Below, piece by piece: positions 27,940 to 38,095 of a DNA stretch of 64,000 nt. Positions within the stretch are counted from its first letter, which is position 1; each line of letters begins with the position of its first letter. This DNA is from Lysinibacillus sphaericus OT4b.31. GTDB taxonomy: Bacteria > Bacillota > Bacilli > Bacillales_A > Planococcaceae. The stretch spans positions 1,481,391 to 1,545,390 of the forward strand of contig NZ_KB933398.1 of NCBI RefSeq assembly GCF_000392615.1. The letters run 5' to 3'. The notes beneath the pieces were generated by a model that saw only the letters and a list, made by a program, of their open reading frames with translations, made no database searches and was not told the DNA's origin. The translations under genes and the position numbers were made by a program.

Positions 27940-27963
27940 TTTGACTAAAAGGGGGTATGTTGA

Positions 27964-29532
27964 ATGATTGAAGCCTTACTAGAACCGAAAATGCTGTTAA
28001 CAATTGCGCTAATGGGGACAATTGTCTACATTACGTATTTAACAAAAAGAAATACAACTGCGTCTGATTTCTTCGTTGGGGGACGAAGCTTCGGGTGGTT
28101 TACCAATGGCTCAGCAATTGGAGGAGATTATTTAAGTGCAGCTACATTCCTCGGGATCGCTGGTTTAACTTTTCAACTAGGCTATGATGGTGCATATTAT
28201 GCATTTTGTTTCTCAATTGGTTTAACGCTTTTAGCTATATTTGTTGCAGGACCATTAAGACGTTTTGGTGCATTTACAGTAGCAGACTTTTTAGCTTACC
28301 GTTTTCATAGCCGAAGAGCACGGCTAGCGGCAGTTTTAGTCGTATTAGCTATTTCAGGATTCTATGCAGCACCTCAGCTTTTAGGCGCAGCTCAAATTCT
28401 AAGTATGTTCTTTGGTACTTCCTATGAATTCGGTATCATTTTTACATGTGTTGTTATGATTTTCTATGTAGGGATAGGCGGTATGAAAGGAACAACTATT
28501 AACCAAGCATTGGAGCTTTGGATTCGTCTAGGTGCATTTATAGTCATGTTGATCGCTGCAATGTACGGAGGTTTACATTACGATAAAATTTTAGCAGCTA
28601 TTCATTCTTTCAGTGGTCCTATTACAGGTACGTCACCATATGCCTTAGATGGAAGTGATGTTAATTTTGACGGTGCGGCATGGACTGGGACAGGCTTTTA
28701 TTTCCCGACCTTCTGGCAAACAATTAGTATGACTATTGGATTAGCGTTAGGTACTATTGGTCTTCCACATATTTTATTGCGCTTTTATACAAACCCTAGT
28801 GCGAAGGCGGCACGTAAATCAGCATTAATGGCAATTGGTATTGCAAGTGCATTCTTCTTACTAGCCGTATACTTAGGTGTTGTTGGTCGTGCAATTTTCA
28901 TTTCTGGTACTGCAAGTGAAGAGGTAATGCGTGATTTAGTGCTTGGCGGGAACAATATGGTTATTCCAACGACTGCGCTTGCACTCGGAGGAGATTGGTT
29001 ACTTGGCCTTGTTATAGCAGGGGCGTTCGCAGCCATTTTCTCGAATTTATCGGGGTTATTTATCACAAGTTCTGGTGCATTGGCACATGATTTATATGCC
29101 ACTTTCATGAAAAAGGATATTACTCAAAAACAACGAGTTATTGCAGGAAAAGTGGCCATCGTGATTTTAGGTGTTCTTTACGGTGCGCTTGGTTTACTCG
29201 TGAAAGATGCATCGATTGGTCATTTAGTCGCTTTAGCGTTTACAGTTGCTGCGAGTACATTTACACCAATTTTTATTTTAGGGATTTGGTGGAGAGGTAT
29301 GACAGAAAAAGGAGCAATAGCAGGCTTAATAATCGGACTTGCTGTGTCGATGTGGATGATTTTCCTTCCAGGAACGCTACCAAGTTTTTTACAATTTAAA
29401 ATTCCTGGTATCGTGACAGTACCTGTTGGTTTCCTATCTGTTATTATCGTGTCCTTATTAGATAGAAAAGTGCCTGCTGACGTAAATGATTTCATGAAGC
29501 GTGTACACTCAAAAGAATCTGAAACGGTATAA
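27964..29532 (+). CDS. Sodium:solute symporter, acetate permease-like (ActP/YwcA)
   Basis: A 522-residue member of the sodium/solute symporter family with about 13 membrane segments. The early motif DFFVGGRSFGWFTNGSAIGG followed by DYLSAATFLGIAGL is characteristic of the ActP branch that takes up acetate and other short monocarboxylates; the LGTIGLPHILLRFYTNPSA block is also typical. The substrate cannot be fixed from sequence alone. It follows the DUF485 gene and ends in a terminator at 29543-29579. ATG 27964 has AAAAGGGGGT upstream. The divergent AraC-type regulator is a plausible controller. Confidence 0.88.
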   Translation: MIEALLEPKMLLTIALMGTIVYITYLTKRNTTASDFFVGGRSFGWFTNGSAIGGDYLSAATFLGIAGLTFQLGYDGAYYAFCFSIGLTLLAIFVAGPLRRFGAFTVADFLAYRFHSRRARLAAVLVVLAISGFYAAPQLLGAAQILSMFFGTSYEFGIIFTCVVMIFYVGIGGMKGTTINQALELWIRLGAFIVMLIAAMYGGLHYDKILAAIHSFSGPITGTSPYALDGSDVNFDGAAWTGTGFYFPTFWQTISMTIGLALGTIGLPHILLRFYTNPSAKAARKSALMAIGIASAFFLLAVYLGVVGRAIFISGTASEEVMRDLVLGGNNMVIPTTALALGGDWLLGLVIAGAFAAIFSNLSGLFITSSGALAHDLYATFMKKDITQKQRVIAGKVAIVILGVLYGALGLLVKDASIGHLVALAFTVAASTFTPIFILGIWWRGMTEKGAIAGLIIGLAVSMWMIFLPGTLPSFLQFKIPGIVTVPVGFLSVIIVSLLDRKVPADVNDFMKRVHSKESETV

Positions 29533-29542
29533 GAGCTCTGCT

Positions 29543-29584
29543 AGCTATTTCTATTGCTGATCAAGTGATAGAAATAGCTTTTTG
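29543..29584 (+). terminator. Terminator after the symporter gene
   Basis: AGCTATTTCTAT and ATAGAAATAGCT (29543-29554, 29568-29579) form a perfect 12-bp stem with a 13-nt loop followed by TTTTTGTTT. Confidence 0.92.
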
Positions 29585-29607
29585 TTTATTATAGTAGTAT
29601 CATTTCG

Positions 29608-29616
29608 TGCTATAAT
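29608..29616 (+). promoter_or_regulatory. Extended -10 promoter for the FIST-transducer pair
   Basis: TGCTATAAT (TG at 29608-29609, TATAAT at 29611-29616) is a textbook extended -10, 34 bp before the start codon. No convincing -35 accompanies it, as is common for this promoter type. Confidence 0.65.
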
Positions 29617-29649
29617 ATTTACAAATTATGCTAGGAGGAGACATGTCCT

Positions 29650-30780
29650 ATGTCAGATATACTTTCAGCTTTATCTACGACAAGAAATACTGCACAGGCA
29701 TTTAGAGAAGTTAGTGCAAAATTACATATTGAGCCTTCACTTGTTTTGTTTTTTACGAGCACAGTCCATACCTTTGAACAATTAACATGCTATTTTAACG
29801 AAAAGTATCCGAATAGTGAAGTAGTGGGTGTAACAACGACTGGTGAAATTGGTCCCCAAGGATTTTCAGAGCATAGCTTGAGTGCACAAAGTTACGGAAA
29901 GGATTTCGGACAAGTACAAGCCGTGCTGATGACCAATATTGAAAAGTATCCAATTTTTGATCGTAATAAATTGTTGCAAAGTGCAAAAAAATTAGGCATT
30001 CCTCTAGAGAGTCCACAAATTGACAAAGAGGGTCTGGCTTTTATTTTTCCAACGGGCCTAGTTGCAGGAGAAGAAAAAATGCTATCTATTGTCAATTCTA
30101 TCTTTCATCATGATGGTTTTCCGATTTTTGGTGGTACAGCAGGAGATGATGAAAAATTTGACAAAACAATTGTCAGCTTGAACGGTCAACTAACTGATAA
30201 AGGAGGAGTCGTTGTTTTTATCAAACCATACCTCGATTTTTATATCCAAAAAGAGAATATTTTTAAAAGTACAGGTATCGAATTGAAAATTACAAAGGCT
30301 GATCCAGAAAAACGTATCGTCTATGAAATTAATGATGAAACAGCGGCAAGTTCTTACGCAAAAGCATTAGGTGTGAGTGAACAACAATTGCCTCGTTATT
30401 TTATGAAAAATCCACTTGGACGTTGCTTTAATGAAGAATTGTTAATTGCCTCTCCATTTCGAGTGGAGGCCAATGGAGCTATTGCATTTTATTGTCAAGT
30501 GTACCAAGATGCTGTCGTGGAACTGTTAGAACCTAGGGATCCAGTTGAAACATTACAAACGACATTAGCTACATTTACTAGGCAATTTAATCGACTAGAG
30601 GGTGTCCTAGCATGTAATTGTATTTTGCGAAAATTACAGTTTCAAGAGCAACGGTTATTTCCAGCACTTAATAAAGAATTAAGCCAACTACCAAACCTAG
30701 CGGGATTTTCTAGCTACGGTGAACAGTTAAATAAATCATTAATCAACCAAACCTTATTATTGATAGGGTTTGGCAAATGA
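29650..30780 (+). CDS. FIST domain sensor protein
   Basis: A 376-residue soluble protein with FIST N and FIST C domains, predicted small-ligand sensors found beside signal-transduction proteins. Typical blocks are [55 protein letters not shown] (the conserved GGxAGDD), and C-terminal [19 protein letters not shown] and [10 protein letters not shown]. There is no signal peptide or membrane segment. The ATG at 29650 is used; AGGAGGAG lies 9 bp upstream, and an out-of-frame ATG at 29643 is closer but encodes nothing. Its 3' end lies 16 bp before the soluble transducer gene, which suggests they work as a pair; ligand unknown. Confidence 0.87.
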   Translation: MSDILSALSTTRNTAQAFREVSAKLHIEPSLVLFFTSTVHTFEQLTCYFNEKYPNSEVVGVTTTGEIGPQGFSEHSLSAQSYGKDFGQVQAVLMTNIEKYPIFDRNKLLQSAKKLGIPLESPQIDKEGLAFIFPTGLVAGEEKMLSIVNSIFHHDGFPIFGGTAGDDEKFDKTIVSLNGQLTDKGGVVVFIKPYLDFYIQKENIFKSTGIELKITKADPEKRIVYEINDETAASSYAKALGVSEQQLPRYFMKNPLGRCFNEELLIASPFRVEANGAIAFYCQVYQDAVVELLEPRDPVETLQTTLATFTRQFNRLEGVLACNCILRKLQFQEQRLFPALNKELSQLPNLAGFSSYGEQLNKSLINQTLLLIGFGK

Positions 30781-30796
30781 TGACAGGAGAAAAAAG

Positions 30797-31789
30797 ATGC
30801 TAAAACAACTTTTCATACGTCCTCAAGACGAACATCGTGAAGAAGCGCTTATAATGGAAATAAATGGTTTAACGAAAGAAGAGCGTGATATGATTTTAAA
30901 CGGTATGTTTGATTTAATTGGATTACTGGGTACGGCGAACGAAAAAAATGCAAAAGCTGATAGTATATTTATCGAACAGATAACAGGCATCAAAAAATCA
31001 CTTGCAATACAACAGCAAGCATTACATGATTCCCATGAAGGTGCAGAGCGAATGGTTCGCGAGACAGAGCATGTCCATGAAATCACAAATGTTGTAGAGG
31101 AACAGGGCAAGGAAAACATTCGTTTAGTGGCAGAAGGCAATAACAATATGACGAAGCTTTTTGGACAAATGGAAAAAGTAATGGACGTGTTCAATCGTTT
31201 AGAGCAATCAATGAAAGATGTTCAAATAGAAACAAATAATATTATGGCATTTACGAAAATGATTAGTGATATCGCTGATCAAACGAACCTCCTTGCACTA
31301 AATGCATCGATTGAAGCTGCACGTGCAGGGGAGCATGGTAAAGGCTTTGCGGTTGTAGCGCAAGAGGTTCGTAAATTGGCTGAGCAAAGTAAAGGTGCAT
31401 TGGTGCACATTCGTACAAAGGTAACGGATATCGTGGGTCGAATGGAGCTACTGTCCACAACAATGGTGCAGGAAGCGCAAATTGTTAGTGAAACACAGAA
31501 TATGGCAAACAATACAATGGCCTTTTTTGAAAAGATCGAACAATCAGAACAAGCGCTATTTAGCAATATGACAGCCATTCAGCAGGCAACGAATCAAACG
31601 ATGTCGGAAGTAACTGCTTTCCAACTGCAAATTATGGCAATTATGGAAGCGACACAGATCTCCATTGAAGAAATTAATGAACTGTATGCCTTCTCGCAGG
31701 ATAAATTTTACAATGCTAACGATATTACCTCCTATATTTCGCAACTATATTATTTAGCAGAGGCAGTGCGCCAACAGAGGCTTTCCTGA
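30797..31789 (+). CDS. Soluble methyl-accepting chemotaxis-type transducer
   Basis: A 330-residue cytoplasmic transducer without membrane segments. The chemotaxis signalling hairpin is unmistakable ([20 protein letters not shown], then [20 protein letters not shown]). The N-terminal 60 residues ([20 protein letters not shown]) match no sensor domain I recognise. ATG 30797 is chosen because ACAGGAG precedes it; an in-frame TTG at 30770 overlaps the FIST gene. It presumably receives input from the upstream FIST protein and signals to CheA or another kinase; no che genes are in the window. A short hairpin (GCTACA/TGTAGC, 31798-31818) follows without a T run. Confidence 0.9.
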   Translation: MLKQLFIRPQDEHREEALIMEINGLTKEERDMILNGMFDLIGLLGTANEKNAKADSIFIEQITGIKKSLAIQQQALHDSHEGAERMVRETEHVHEITNVVEEQGKENIRLVAEGNNNMTKLFGQMEKVMDVFNRLEQSMKDVQIETNNIMAFTKMISDIADQTNLLALNASIEAARAGEHGKGFAVVAQEVRKLAEQSKGALVHIRTKVTDIVGRMELLSTTMVQEAQIVSETQNMANNTMAFFEKIEQSEQALFSNMTAIQQATNQTMSEVTAFQLQIMAIMEATQISIEEINELYAFSQDKFYNANDITSYISQLYYLAEAVRQQRLS

Positions 31790-31819
31790 AACAGCAGGCT
31801 ACAAGCCCGAGCTGTAGCT

Positions 31820-31914
31820 GACCTAGACCTGAGCGGTGCTTGAGACTACCCGAACGGTCCTGATTCTCACCTGAGCAGAACTTGAGACTTACCTGAGCGC
31901 TACTGACCTAGACC
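31820..31914 (+). repeat. Short degenerate tandem repeat tract
   Basis: Variants of ACCTGAGCGGTGCTTGAGACT start at 31827, 31869 and 31891, with a degraded unit around 31851 (CGAACGGTCCTGATTCTC), giving a period of about 21-24 bp. The tract is flanked by exact direct repeats GACCTAGACC at 31820-31829 and 31905-31914. It is GC-richer than its surroundings and stops interrupt every frame, so it is not coding. Confidence 0.6.
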
Positions 31915-32013
31915 CTATTAGTTTTTCAGCAATATTTTCATGGTATATTAGTTATTCCTCTATAGGCTCTTATGGTAGAATAGGTAAGATGTTGAGCGAA
32001 CGGAGGAATGGCT

Positions 32014-32493
32014 GTGTATAAATATTATGGATTGGCCGCTTTTGTGATCCTTTTAGATCAATGGACAAAATGGCTAATTGTGAAAAATATGGAATATGGT
32101 GAGCGTATTTCTGTATGGGACCCTTGGTTTGGTATTTTATCTCATCGAAATAGAGGGGCCGCATGGGGAATGTTAGAAGGACAAATGTGGTTGTTTACGA
32201 TTGTGACAGTGGGCGTTATTATTGCCATCATTTACTTTTATCATAAAGAAGCTAAGGGAAAACCGATTTTCCAAGTGGGCTTAATGCTATTACTGGGTGG
32301 AGCTATAGGTAACTTTATCGACCGTTTATTTAGAGGCGAAGTGGTCGATTTTGTTGATGTGTTAATTCCAGTGATGAATTATGATTTCCCTATCTTTAAT
32401 ATTGCAGATGCGGCATTAACAGTTGCTGTAGTTGTCCTAATGATTGGTTTAATCATCGAAGATAAAAAAGAAAAGAAACAGGTGAAACAATGA
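32014..32493 (+). CDS. lspA: Lipoprotein signal peptidase LspA
   Basis: LspA is the membrane aspartic protease that removes signal peptides from lipidated prolipoproteins, including the two OppA proteins here. The 159-residue product has four membrane segments and both catalytic Asp motifs, GNFIDRLFRGEVVDF and FNIADAALTVAV, plus NRGAAWGM. An in-frame ATG at 32008 directly abuts the GGAGGA ribosome site with no spacer, so the GTG at 32014 (6-nt spacing) is the more likely start; two residues are at stake. It overlaps rluD by 4 bp (ATGA). Confidence 0.95.
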   Translation: MYKYYGLAAFVILLDQWTKWLIVKNMEYGERISVWDPWFGILSHRNRGAAWGMLEGQMWLFTIVTVGVIIAIIYFYHKEAKGKPIFQVGLMLLLGGAIGNFIDRLFRGEVVDFVDVLIPVMNYDFPIFNIADAALTVAVVVLMIGLIIEDKKEKKQVKQ

Positions 32494-33401
32494 CGCAAGT
32501 AACATATACAATCGAAGAACAGCAACAAGGAGAGCGTATTGATAAGGCGCTTTCAACTGTGCAAACAGAATGGTCACGTACACAAATTGGCAATTGGGTT
32601 ACAGAAGGTATTGTCAAAGTGAATGGTGAGACAGTAAAAGCGAAATATAAGGTAAAAGTAGGCGACATTGTCGAAATAACTGTACCAGAGGCAGAGCCAT
32701 TAGATGTAATAGCTGAAAACTTAGACCTTGATATCGTCTATGAAGATGCGGATGTACTCGTTGTCAACAAGCCAAAGGGGATGGTAGTTCATCCGGCGCC
32801 AGGTCATTTGACAGGGACACTCGTAAACGGCTTAATGTATCATTGTAAAGACTTATCAGGCATTAATGGTGTAATGCGTCCAGGCATTGTACACCGAATC
32901 GATAAGGATACATCGGGCTTACTAATGGTTGCAAAAAATGACACGGCCCATGTATCATTAGTTGACCAGCTTGTGAAAAAAACGGTAACTCGTAAATATA
33001 CGGCCCTTGTACATGGGCATATCGCACATGATAAAGGGACGATTGAAGCACCAATCGGACGTGACCAAAAAGATAGACAGAAACAAGCTGTTGTTGATAA
33101 TGGCAAGCATGCGGTGACACATTTCCAAGTAACTGAACGATTTGGCGATTACACGCTTGTAGAATGTCGCTTAGAGACAGGACGAACACATCAAATTCGC
33201 GTGCATATGAAATATATAGGATTCCCCCTTGCTGGAGATCCAAAATATGGACCGAAAAAGACCTTGGATTTTGGTGGACAAGTATTACATGCGGGTATAT
33301 TAGGATTTGATCATCCTTCGTCAGGTGAATATTTGGAGTTTGAAGCACCTATTCCTGCTGATTATGTCCAATTATTAGATGAGTTAAGAAATAACCATTG
33401 A
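32490..33401 (+). CDS. ylyB: RluD-type pseudouridine synthase (YlyB)
   Basis: A 303-residue RluA/RluD-family pseudouridine synthase, expected to modify 23S rRNA. An N-terminal S4 domain (RIDKALSTVQTEWSRTQIGN, then VKVNGETVKAKYKVKVGD) precedes the catalytic domain with the active Asp in HRIDKDTSGLLMVAKN. Downstream come RKYTALVHGH, the ETGRTHQIRVHMKYIG motif and PLAGDPKYGP. It is translationally coupled to lspA, the same order as in B. subtilis. Its stop codon overlaps the pyr operon promoter. Confidence 0.95.
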   Translation: MTQVTYTIEEQQQGERIDKALSTVQTEWSRTQIGNWVTEGIVKVNGETVKAKYKVKVGDIVEITVPEAEPLDVIAENLDLDIVYEDADVLVVNKPKGMVVHPAPGHLTGTLVNGLMYHCKDLSGINGVMRPGIVHRIDKDTSGLLMVAKNDTAHVSLVDQLVKKTVTRKYTALVHGHIAHDKGTIEAPIGRDQKDRQKQAVVDNGKHAVTHFQVTERFGDYTLVECRLETGRTHQIRVHMKYIGFPLAGDPKYGPKKTLDFGGQVLHAGILGFDHPSSGEYLEFEAPIPADYVQLLDELRNNH

Positions 33402-33426
33402 CGAATATTTAAAGAAGGTCTATACT
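33398..33426 (+). promoter_or_regulatory. Sigma-A promoter of the pyr operon
   Basis: TTGACG (33398-33403) and TATACT (33421-33426), 17 bp apart. The -35 overlaps the rluD stop codon. Confidence 0.82.
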
Positions 33427-33464
33427 AACGACAGTGAATGAACAACTTAACTAAATATTCACCT

Positions 33465-33597
33465 TTAATGGCAGTCCAGAGAGGCTGAGAAGGTACATGT
33501 GATAGTGTTGCAAAAAATTTGTGCTGCAAATTTTTCAACATGCTATTTGAACACGTATATAACCCTCTCAGGCTTTTCGCCTCGAGAGGTTTTTTTA
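33465..33597 (+). promoter_or_regulatory. PyrR-dependent attenuator, pyr leader
   Basis: The PyrR-binding consensus ARUCCNGNGAGGYU is present as AGTCCAGAGAGGCT at 33473-33486. A stable helix (TGTTGCAAAAAATTTG with its complement, about 33507-33540) and a terminator hairpin (CCTCTC 33564-33569 with GAGAGG 33584-33589, GGC/GCC inside) with T run 33590-33597 follow. With UMP, PyrR should bind the first element and favour termination. The 130-bp tail to pyrR has nothing further that I recognise. Confidence 0.9.
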
Positions 33598-33709
33598 TTC
33601 CGTACAACGGATGCGAAACGCCGATTTGCTCAACGTATGATCGACAGGATTGAAGTGAATTTCTAACGATGGTAGTTTCGTTTAGTGACACATGACCAAC
33701 AATAACTAG

Positions 33710-34270
<561 letters not shown>

Positions 34271-34290
34271 CAATAAAGTGAGGAAACTAT

Positions 34291-35622
34291 ATGTCAAAGG
34301 CAGTATTAGATATTAATGAGAAACCAACCCCAATACAATTGGTGACATTAAGTTTTCAACATATGTTTGCCATGTTCGGGTCAACCATTTTGGTACCACA
34401 ACTTGTAGGACTTAGCCCAGCAATTGCCCTTTTGACAAGTGGGATTGCCACACTTATTTTCTTATTAGTTACTCAGTTTAAAGTACCAGCATACTTAGGT
34501 TCATCATTCGCCTTTATTTCACCGATTTTAATTGCTTCCAATGGCTTAACTGAAGACGGTGCAAGTGTAAGCCCAGGAAATGCAATGATAGGTGCAATGG
34601 CGGTCGGCTTAGTGTACGGTATAGTATCTTTATTAATATGGAAAACAGGTTATAAATGGTTAATGCGCTTACTGCCACCAATCGTAGTAGCACCAGTTAT
34701 TATCGTCATTGGGTTAGGACTATCAGGTACAGCAGTAAACATGGCGATGAACATAAATGTAGAACAGTTAAATGAAACAACTGGAGTTGTTGAAATAGTA
34801 TCTCAATACAGTACATTACATTTTTCAGCAGCGCTTGTCACATTATTTGCAGCAATTATTTTTACAGTATACTTCAAAAATATTTTAAGTGCGATGCCGA
34901 TTCTGATGGGTCTCATTGTGGGGTATATTTATTCAGTCATCATCGGAATTGTTGATTTCACACCAGTAAAAGAAGCAACATTTTTTGCCTTACCGGACTT
35001 CATAATTCCAGGAGTGGACTATGAATTCAATATTACAGCAAAAATTTTACTTGCAATGGTACCAATTGTGATCGTGACGATTTCAGAACATATCGGTCAC
35101 CAATTAGTGTTGGGGAAAGTAGTAAACCGAAATTATGTAAAAAACCCCGGCCTTCATCGCTCGATTTTAGGAGATGGTTTAGGGACATTAGTGAGTTCCT
35201 TTATCGGCGGACCGCCAAAAACGACATACGGTGAGAATATCGGTGTGTTAGCAATCACACGTGTCTACTCCGTGTATGTTATCATGGGAGCAGCAGTCAT
35301 TGCGGTAGTCGTATCATTCTTTGGACAAGCAATGGCCCTAATTTCGACAATACCGACAGCAGTTCTTGGTGGTATTTCAATCTTATTGTTTGGTATTATC
35401 GCATCTAGTGGTTTACGTATGCTTGTTGAAAACAATGTAGACTTTGGAAACAATCGTAACATGGTGATTGCATCTGTTATCCTAGTAGTAGGAATAGGCG
35501 GTGCAGCGCTTAAATTTACTAATTCATTTGCCATTGAAGGCATGGCATTAGCGGCCATTATCGGTGTAATTCTAAACCTAGCATTACCGGGACGCGATAA
35601 AGAAGTTGCAGACTATGATTAA
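34291..35622 (+). CDS. pyrP: Uracil permease PyrP
   Basis: A 443-residue nucleobase:cation symporter-2 family uracil permease with about 12-14 membrane segments. Family motifs include PIQLVTLSFQHMFAMFGSTI, LVPQLVGLSPAIAL, TISEHIGHQLVLGKV, GDGLGTLVSSFIGGPPKTTY and GENIGVLAITRVYS. The pyr operon context and PPKTTYGENIG motif point to uracil rather than xanthine. ATG 34291 follows AAAGTGAGGAAAC. It is followed by the second PyrR attenuator. Confidence 0.95.
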   Translation: MSKAVLDINEKPTPIQLVTLSFQHMFAMFGSTILVPQLVGLSPAIALLTSGIATLIFLLVTQFKVPAYLGSSFAFISPILIASNGLTEDGASVSPGNAMIGAMAVGLVYGIVSLLIWKTGYKWLMRLLPPIVVAPVIIVIGLGLSGTAVNMAMNINVEQLNETTGVVEIVSQYSTLHFSAALVTLFAAIIFTVYFKNILSAMPILMGLIVGYIYSVIIGIVDFTPVKEATFFALPDFIIPGVDYEFNITAKILLAMVPIVIVTISEHIGHQLVLGKVVNRNYVKNPGLHRSILGDGLGTLVSSFIGGPPKTTYGENIGVLAITRVYSVYVIMGAAVIAVVVSFFGQAMALISTIPTAVLGGISILLFGIIASSGLRMLVENNVDFGNNRNMVIASVILVVGIGGAALKFTNSFAIEGMALAAIIGVILNLALPGRDKEVADYD

Positions 35623-35648
35623 CTAAATATGTAGTACCTTTTAATGAA

Positions 35649-35763
35649 TTGTCCAGAGAGGCAAAAAAGGGGAAGATGTGGACAAGATAAAAGTTTGAAT
35701 GCGTTCTAACTTTAACTTGTCACGCCTCCTTATGCCTCGTTGATGACATCAGCGGGGCTTTTA
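35649..35763 (+). promoter_or_regulatory. PyrR-dependent attenuator between pyrP and pyrB
   Basis: The PyrR-binding element TTGTCCAGAGAGGC is at 35649-35662. A long antiterminator-type helix pairs GACAAG (35691-35696) with CTTGTC near 35716-35721. The terminator helix GCCTCGTTGATG / CATCAGCGGGGC spans 35734-35758 with G-U pairs, followed by TTTTAATTT. It should reduce transcription of pyrB and beyond when UMP is high. Confidence 0.88.
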
Positions 35764-35937
35764 ATTTATTTGCTTGTTGTAAATTAAAACCTCCGACGGT
35801 TGCCGCAGTTGTTTTTTACGCGAAAGCTTAGAGACAGCAGCAAATATACCAAGGGGAATTTGATATTTATTCAGCAAGTTGAATAATGAAGAACGTCATA
35901 CATAGGCGTTCATGACACATAACAATGGAGGTACATG
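35764..35937 (+). other. Long untranslated stretch between attenuator 2 and pyrB
   Basis: About 174 bases lie between the terminator and pyrB. They hold a short hairpin (GAACG 35891-35895 with CGTTC 35907-35911) shortly before the pyrB ribosome site GGAGGT, and a GACGGTTGCCGCAGTTG segment. No open frame or known regulatory motif was recognised. Confidence 0.4.
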
Positions 35938-36816
35938 ATGAAGAACTTATTATCGATGGAACATTTAACAACTGAAGAAATTAACAGCGTCCTAAATCGT
36001 GCGCAGGCTTTTGAAAATGGAGAAGCATCATCGTTATCTCGCGCTTACAACGTAGCAAACTTATTTTTTGAACCAAGTACACGTACAAAAACGAGCTTTG
36101 AAATGGCAGAGCGCAAAGTAGGTTGTACAATTATCCCGTTTGATGCTAGCTTTTCCAGTGTGACAAAGGGAGAGACAATGTATGATACAGTAAAGACATT
36201 GGAAATGATTGGTATAGATGCAGTGGTCATTCGAGCAAAAGAAGATGAGTACTACAATGAACTGCTTGAAGGCATTAATGTTGCAGTCGTTAACGCAGGG
36301 GATGGTGCTGGTCAACATCCTTCACAATCACTACTTGACCTTTACACAATTAAAAAAGAGTTTGGTTCTTTTGAGGGGTTGAATATTACGATTGCTGGCG
36401 ATATATCGCATAGCCGCGTAGCTAAATCCAATGCTACGGCATTACAGCGTTTAGGGGCAAATGTTCACTTCCTTTGTCCAGAAGAATGGACAGGTGGCTT
36501 TGAAGCACATCACTCTTGGGATGATTTAATCGAAATAAGCGATGTTATTATGTTACTTCGTGTACAACATGAACGCCATAAGGTTAACAAAAGTTTTTCA
36601 AAAGAAGAGTATCATGAAAAGTATGGTTTAACGATAGAACGTGAAAAACAAATGAAGGATAGAGCAATTATTATGCATCCAGCACCGGTAAATCGTGATG
36701 TAGAAATTGCGTCGGAGCTAGTAGAGTGCGAGCGTTCACGAATTTTTGATCAAGTGCGCAACGGTGTATTCACACGTATGGCAATTGTAGAAACAATTTT
36801 AAAGGGGAGAGAATAA
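35938..36816 (+). CDS. pyrB: Aspartate carbamoyltransferase catalytic chain
   Basis: PyrB joins carbamoyl phosphate and aspartate to give N-carbamoylaspartate. The 292-residue protein has the carbamoyl-phosphate motif [16 protein letters not shown], the flexible-loop region GETMYDT, the aspartate-binding [19 protein letters not shown] and the C-terminal [12 protein letters not shown]. Two adjacent ATGs exist (35935 and 35938); the second has better spacing from GGAGGT and gives the family start MKNLLSM. It is free of a regulatory chain, as in Bacillus. It is followed 1 bp later by pyrC. Confidence 0.97.
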   Translation: MKNLLSMEHLTTEEINSVLNRAQAFENGEASSLSRAYNVANLFFEPSTRTKTSFEMAERKVGCTIIPFDASFSSVTKGETMYDTVKTLEMIGIDAVVIRAKEDEYYNELLEGINVAVVNAGDGAGQHPSQSLLDLYTIKKEFGSFEGLNITIAGDISHSRVAKSNATALQRLGANVHFLCPEEWTGGFEAHHSWDDLIEISDVIMLLRVQHERHKVNKSFSKEEYHEKYGLTIEREKQMKDRAIIMHPAPVNRDVEIASELVECERSRIFDQVRNGVFTRMAIVETILKGRE

Positions 36817-36817
36817 C

Positions 36818-38095
36818 ATGGCAAAGTTACTTCAAAATGTACAAATGTTAAACGAACAGGGCGAGTTAAATACAGTAAATATCGCCATGACCGATGGAAA
36901 AATTACTGCAATTGGACAACATGTAAATGTAGAAGGTGCTGAAATCATCGAAGGGAATGGATTAGTTGTGGCGCCGGGCTTTGTCGATGTACACACGCAT
37001 TTACGTGAGCCAGGATTTGAACATAAAGAAACAATAGCAACAGGCTCGGCTTCAGCAGCGAAGGGTGGTTTCACAACAATCTGTGCCATGCCGAATACGA
37101 AACCCGTACCCGATTCAGTAGAAAATATGCAACTGATTAACGGCTTAATTAAGGAAAGCGCAGTAATTCGTGTATTACCCTATGGTTCCTTAACAAAGGA
37201 TATTTCCGGTGAAGTTCGTACCAGCATTGAGGAGTTAAAAATTCAAGGTGCTGTAGCATTTTCTGATGACGGTGTTGGCATCCAACTGGCTTCGACAATG
37301 TATGAACAAATGAAGGATGCTGCAAAGCACGATGTGGTTGTAGTGGCACACTGTGAAGATAACTCACTAATTTACGACGGTGTTATGCATGAAGGTAAAC
37401 GCAATGTTGAGCTTGGTTTACCAGGGATTCCATCCATTTGTGAGTCTGTACAAATTGCCCGTGACGTTCTTCTTGCAGAAGCAGCAGGCGCACGCTATCA
37501 CGTTTGTCATGTTTCAACAAAGGAATCTGTGCGTGCAGTACGTGACGCAAAAGCAGCAGGTATCCTTGTAACTGCAGAGGTTTGCCCGCATCACTTATTA
37601 CTTGAAGAAATGGATATTCCATCAGATGATGCGAACTGGAAAATGAACCCACCATTACGCGGAGCAAATGACAAAGACTCCCTACATGCAGCCTTATTAG
37701 ACGGCACGATTGACTGTATCGCAACAGACCATGCACCACATACAGTAGAAGAAAAATGCTGCGGCATGGTTGGCGCACCATTTGGTATTGTCGGCTTTGA
37801 AACGGCTTTCCCACTGCTCTATACACAATTTGTAGAAACAGGTAAATGGACATTAAAGCAATTGATTGATTGGATGTCTGTCAAGGCAGCACAAATTTTT
37901 GACTTACCATACGGAACATTGGAAGTTGGTGCTTCTGCAGACATGATTTTAATAGATTTAACGAAAGAACAAACAATTGATGCAGAAGGTTTTGTATCAA
38001 AAGGTCGTAATACACCATTTAACGGATGGGCTGCTAAGGGTTGGCCAGTTGTAACAATTTTTGAAGGTAATATCGTATACCAGGAGGTAGAGTAA
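36818..38095 (+). CDS. pyrC: Dihydroorotase
   Basis: PyrC cyclises N-carbamoylaspartate to dihydroorotate, a zinc enzyme of the amidohydrolase fold. The 425-residue class I protein has the metal motif [25 protein letters not shown], the HCEDN and CHVSTKESV histidines, [11 protein letters not shown] and the catalytic [14 protein letters not shown]. Its TAA overlaps the carA ATG by 1 bp (TAATG), so it is coupled both to pyrB (1 bp gap) and carA. Confidence 0.98.
   Translation: MAKLLQNVQMLNEQGELNTVNIAMTDGKITAIGQHVNVEGAEIIEGNGLVVAPGFVDVHTHLREPGFEHKETIATGSASAAKGGFTTICAMPNTKPVPDSVENMQLINGLIKESAVIRVLPYGSLTKDISGEVRTSIEELKIQGAVAFSDDGVGIQLASTMYEQMKDAAKHDVVVVAHCEDNSLIYDGVMHEGKRNVELGLPGIPSICESVQIARDVLLAEAAGARYHVCHVSTKESVRAVRDAKAAGILVTAEVCPHHLLLEEMDIPSDDANWKMNPPLRGANDKDSLHAALLDGTIDCIATDHAPHTVEEKCCGMVGAPFGIVGFETAFPLLYTQFVETGKWTLKQLIDWMSVKAAQIFDLPYGTLEVGASADMILIDLTKEQTIDAEGFVSKGRNTPFNGWAAKGWPVVTIFEGNIVYQEVE

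Noticed and set aside
30770-30796. Longer start (TTG) for the soluble transducer overlapping the FIST gene
   Set aside because: ATG 30797 has ACAGGAG at good spacing, while the TTG has none.
31820-31914. CRISPR-like array
   Set aside because: Units are degenerate, too short and without unique spacers of uniform length; no cas genes nearby.
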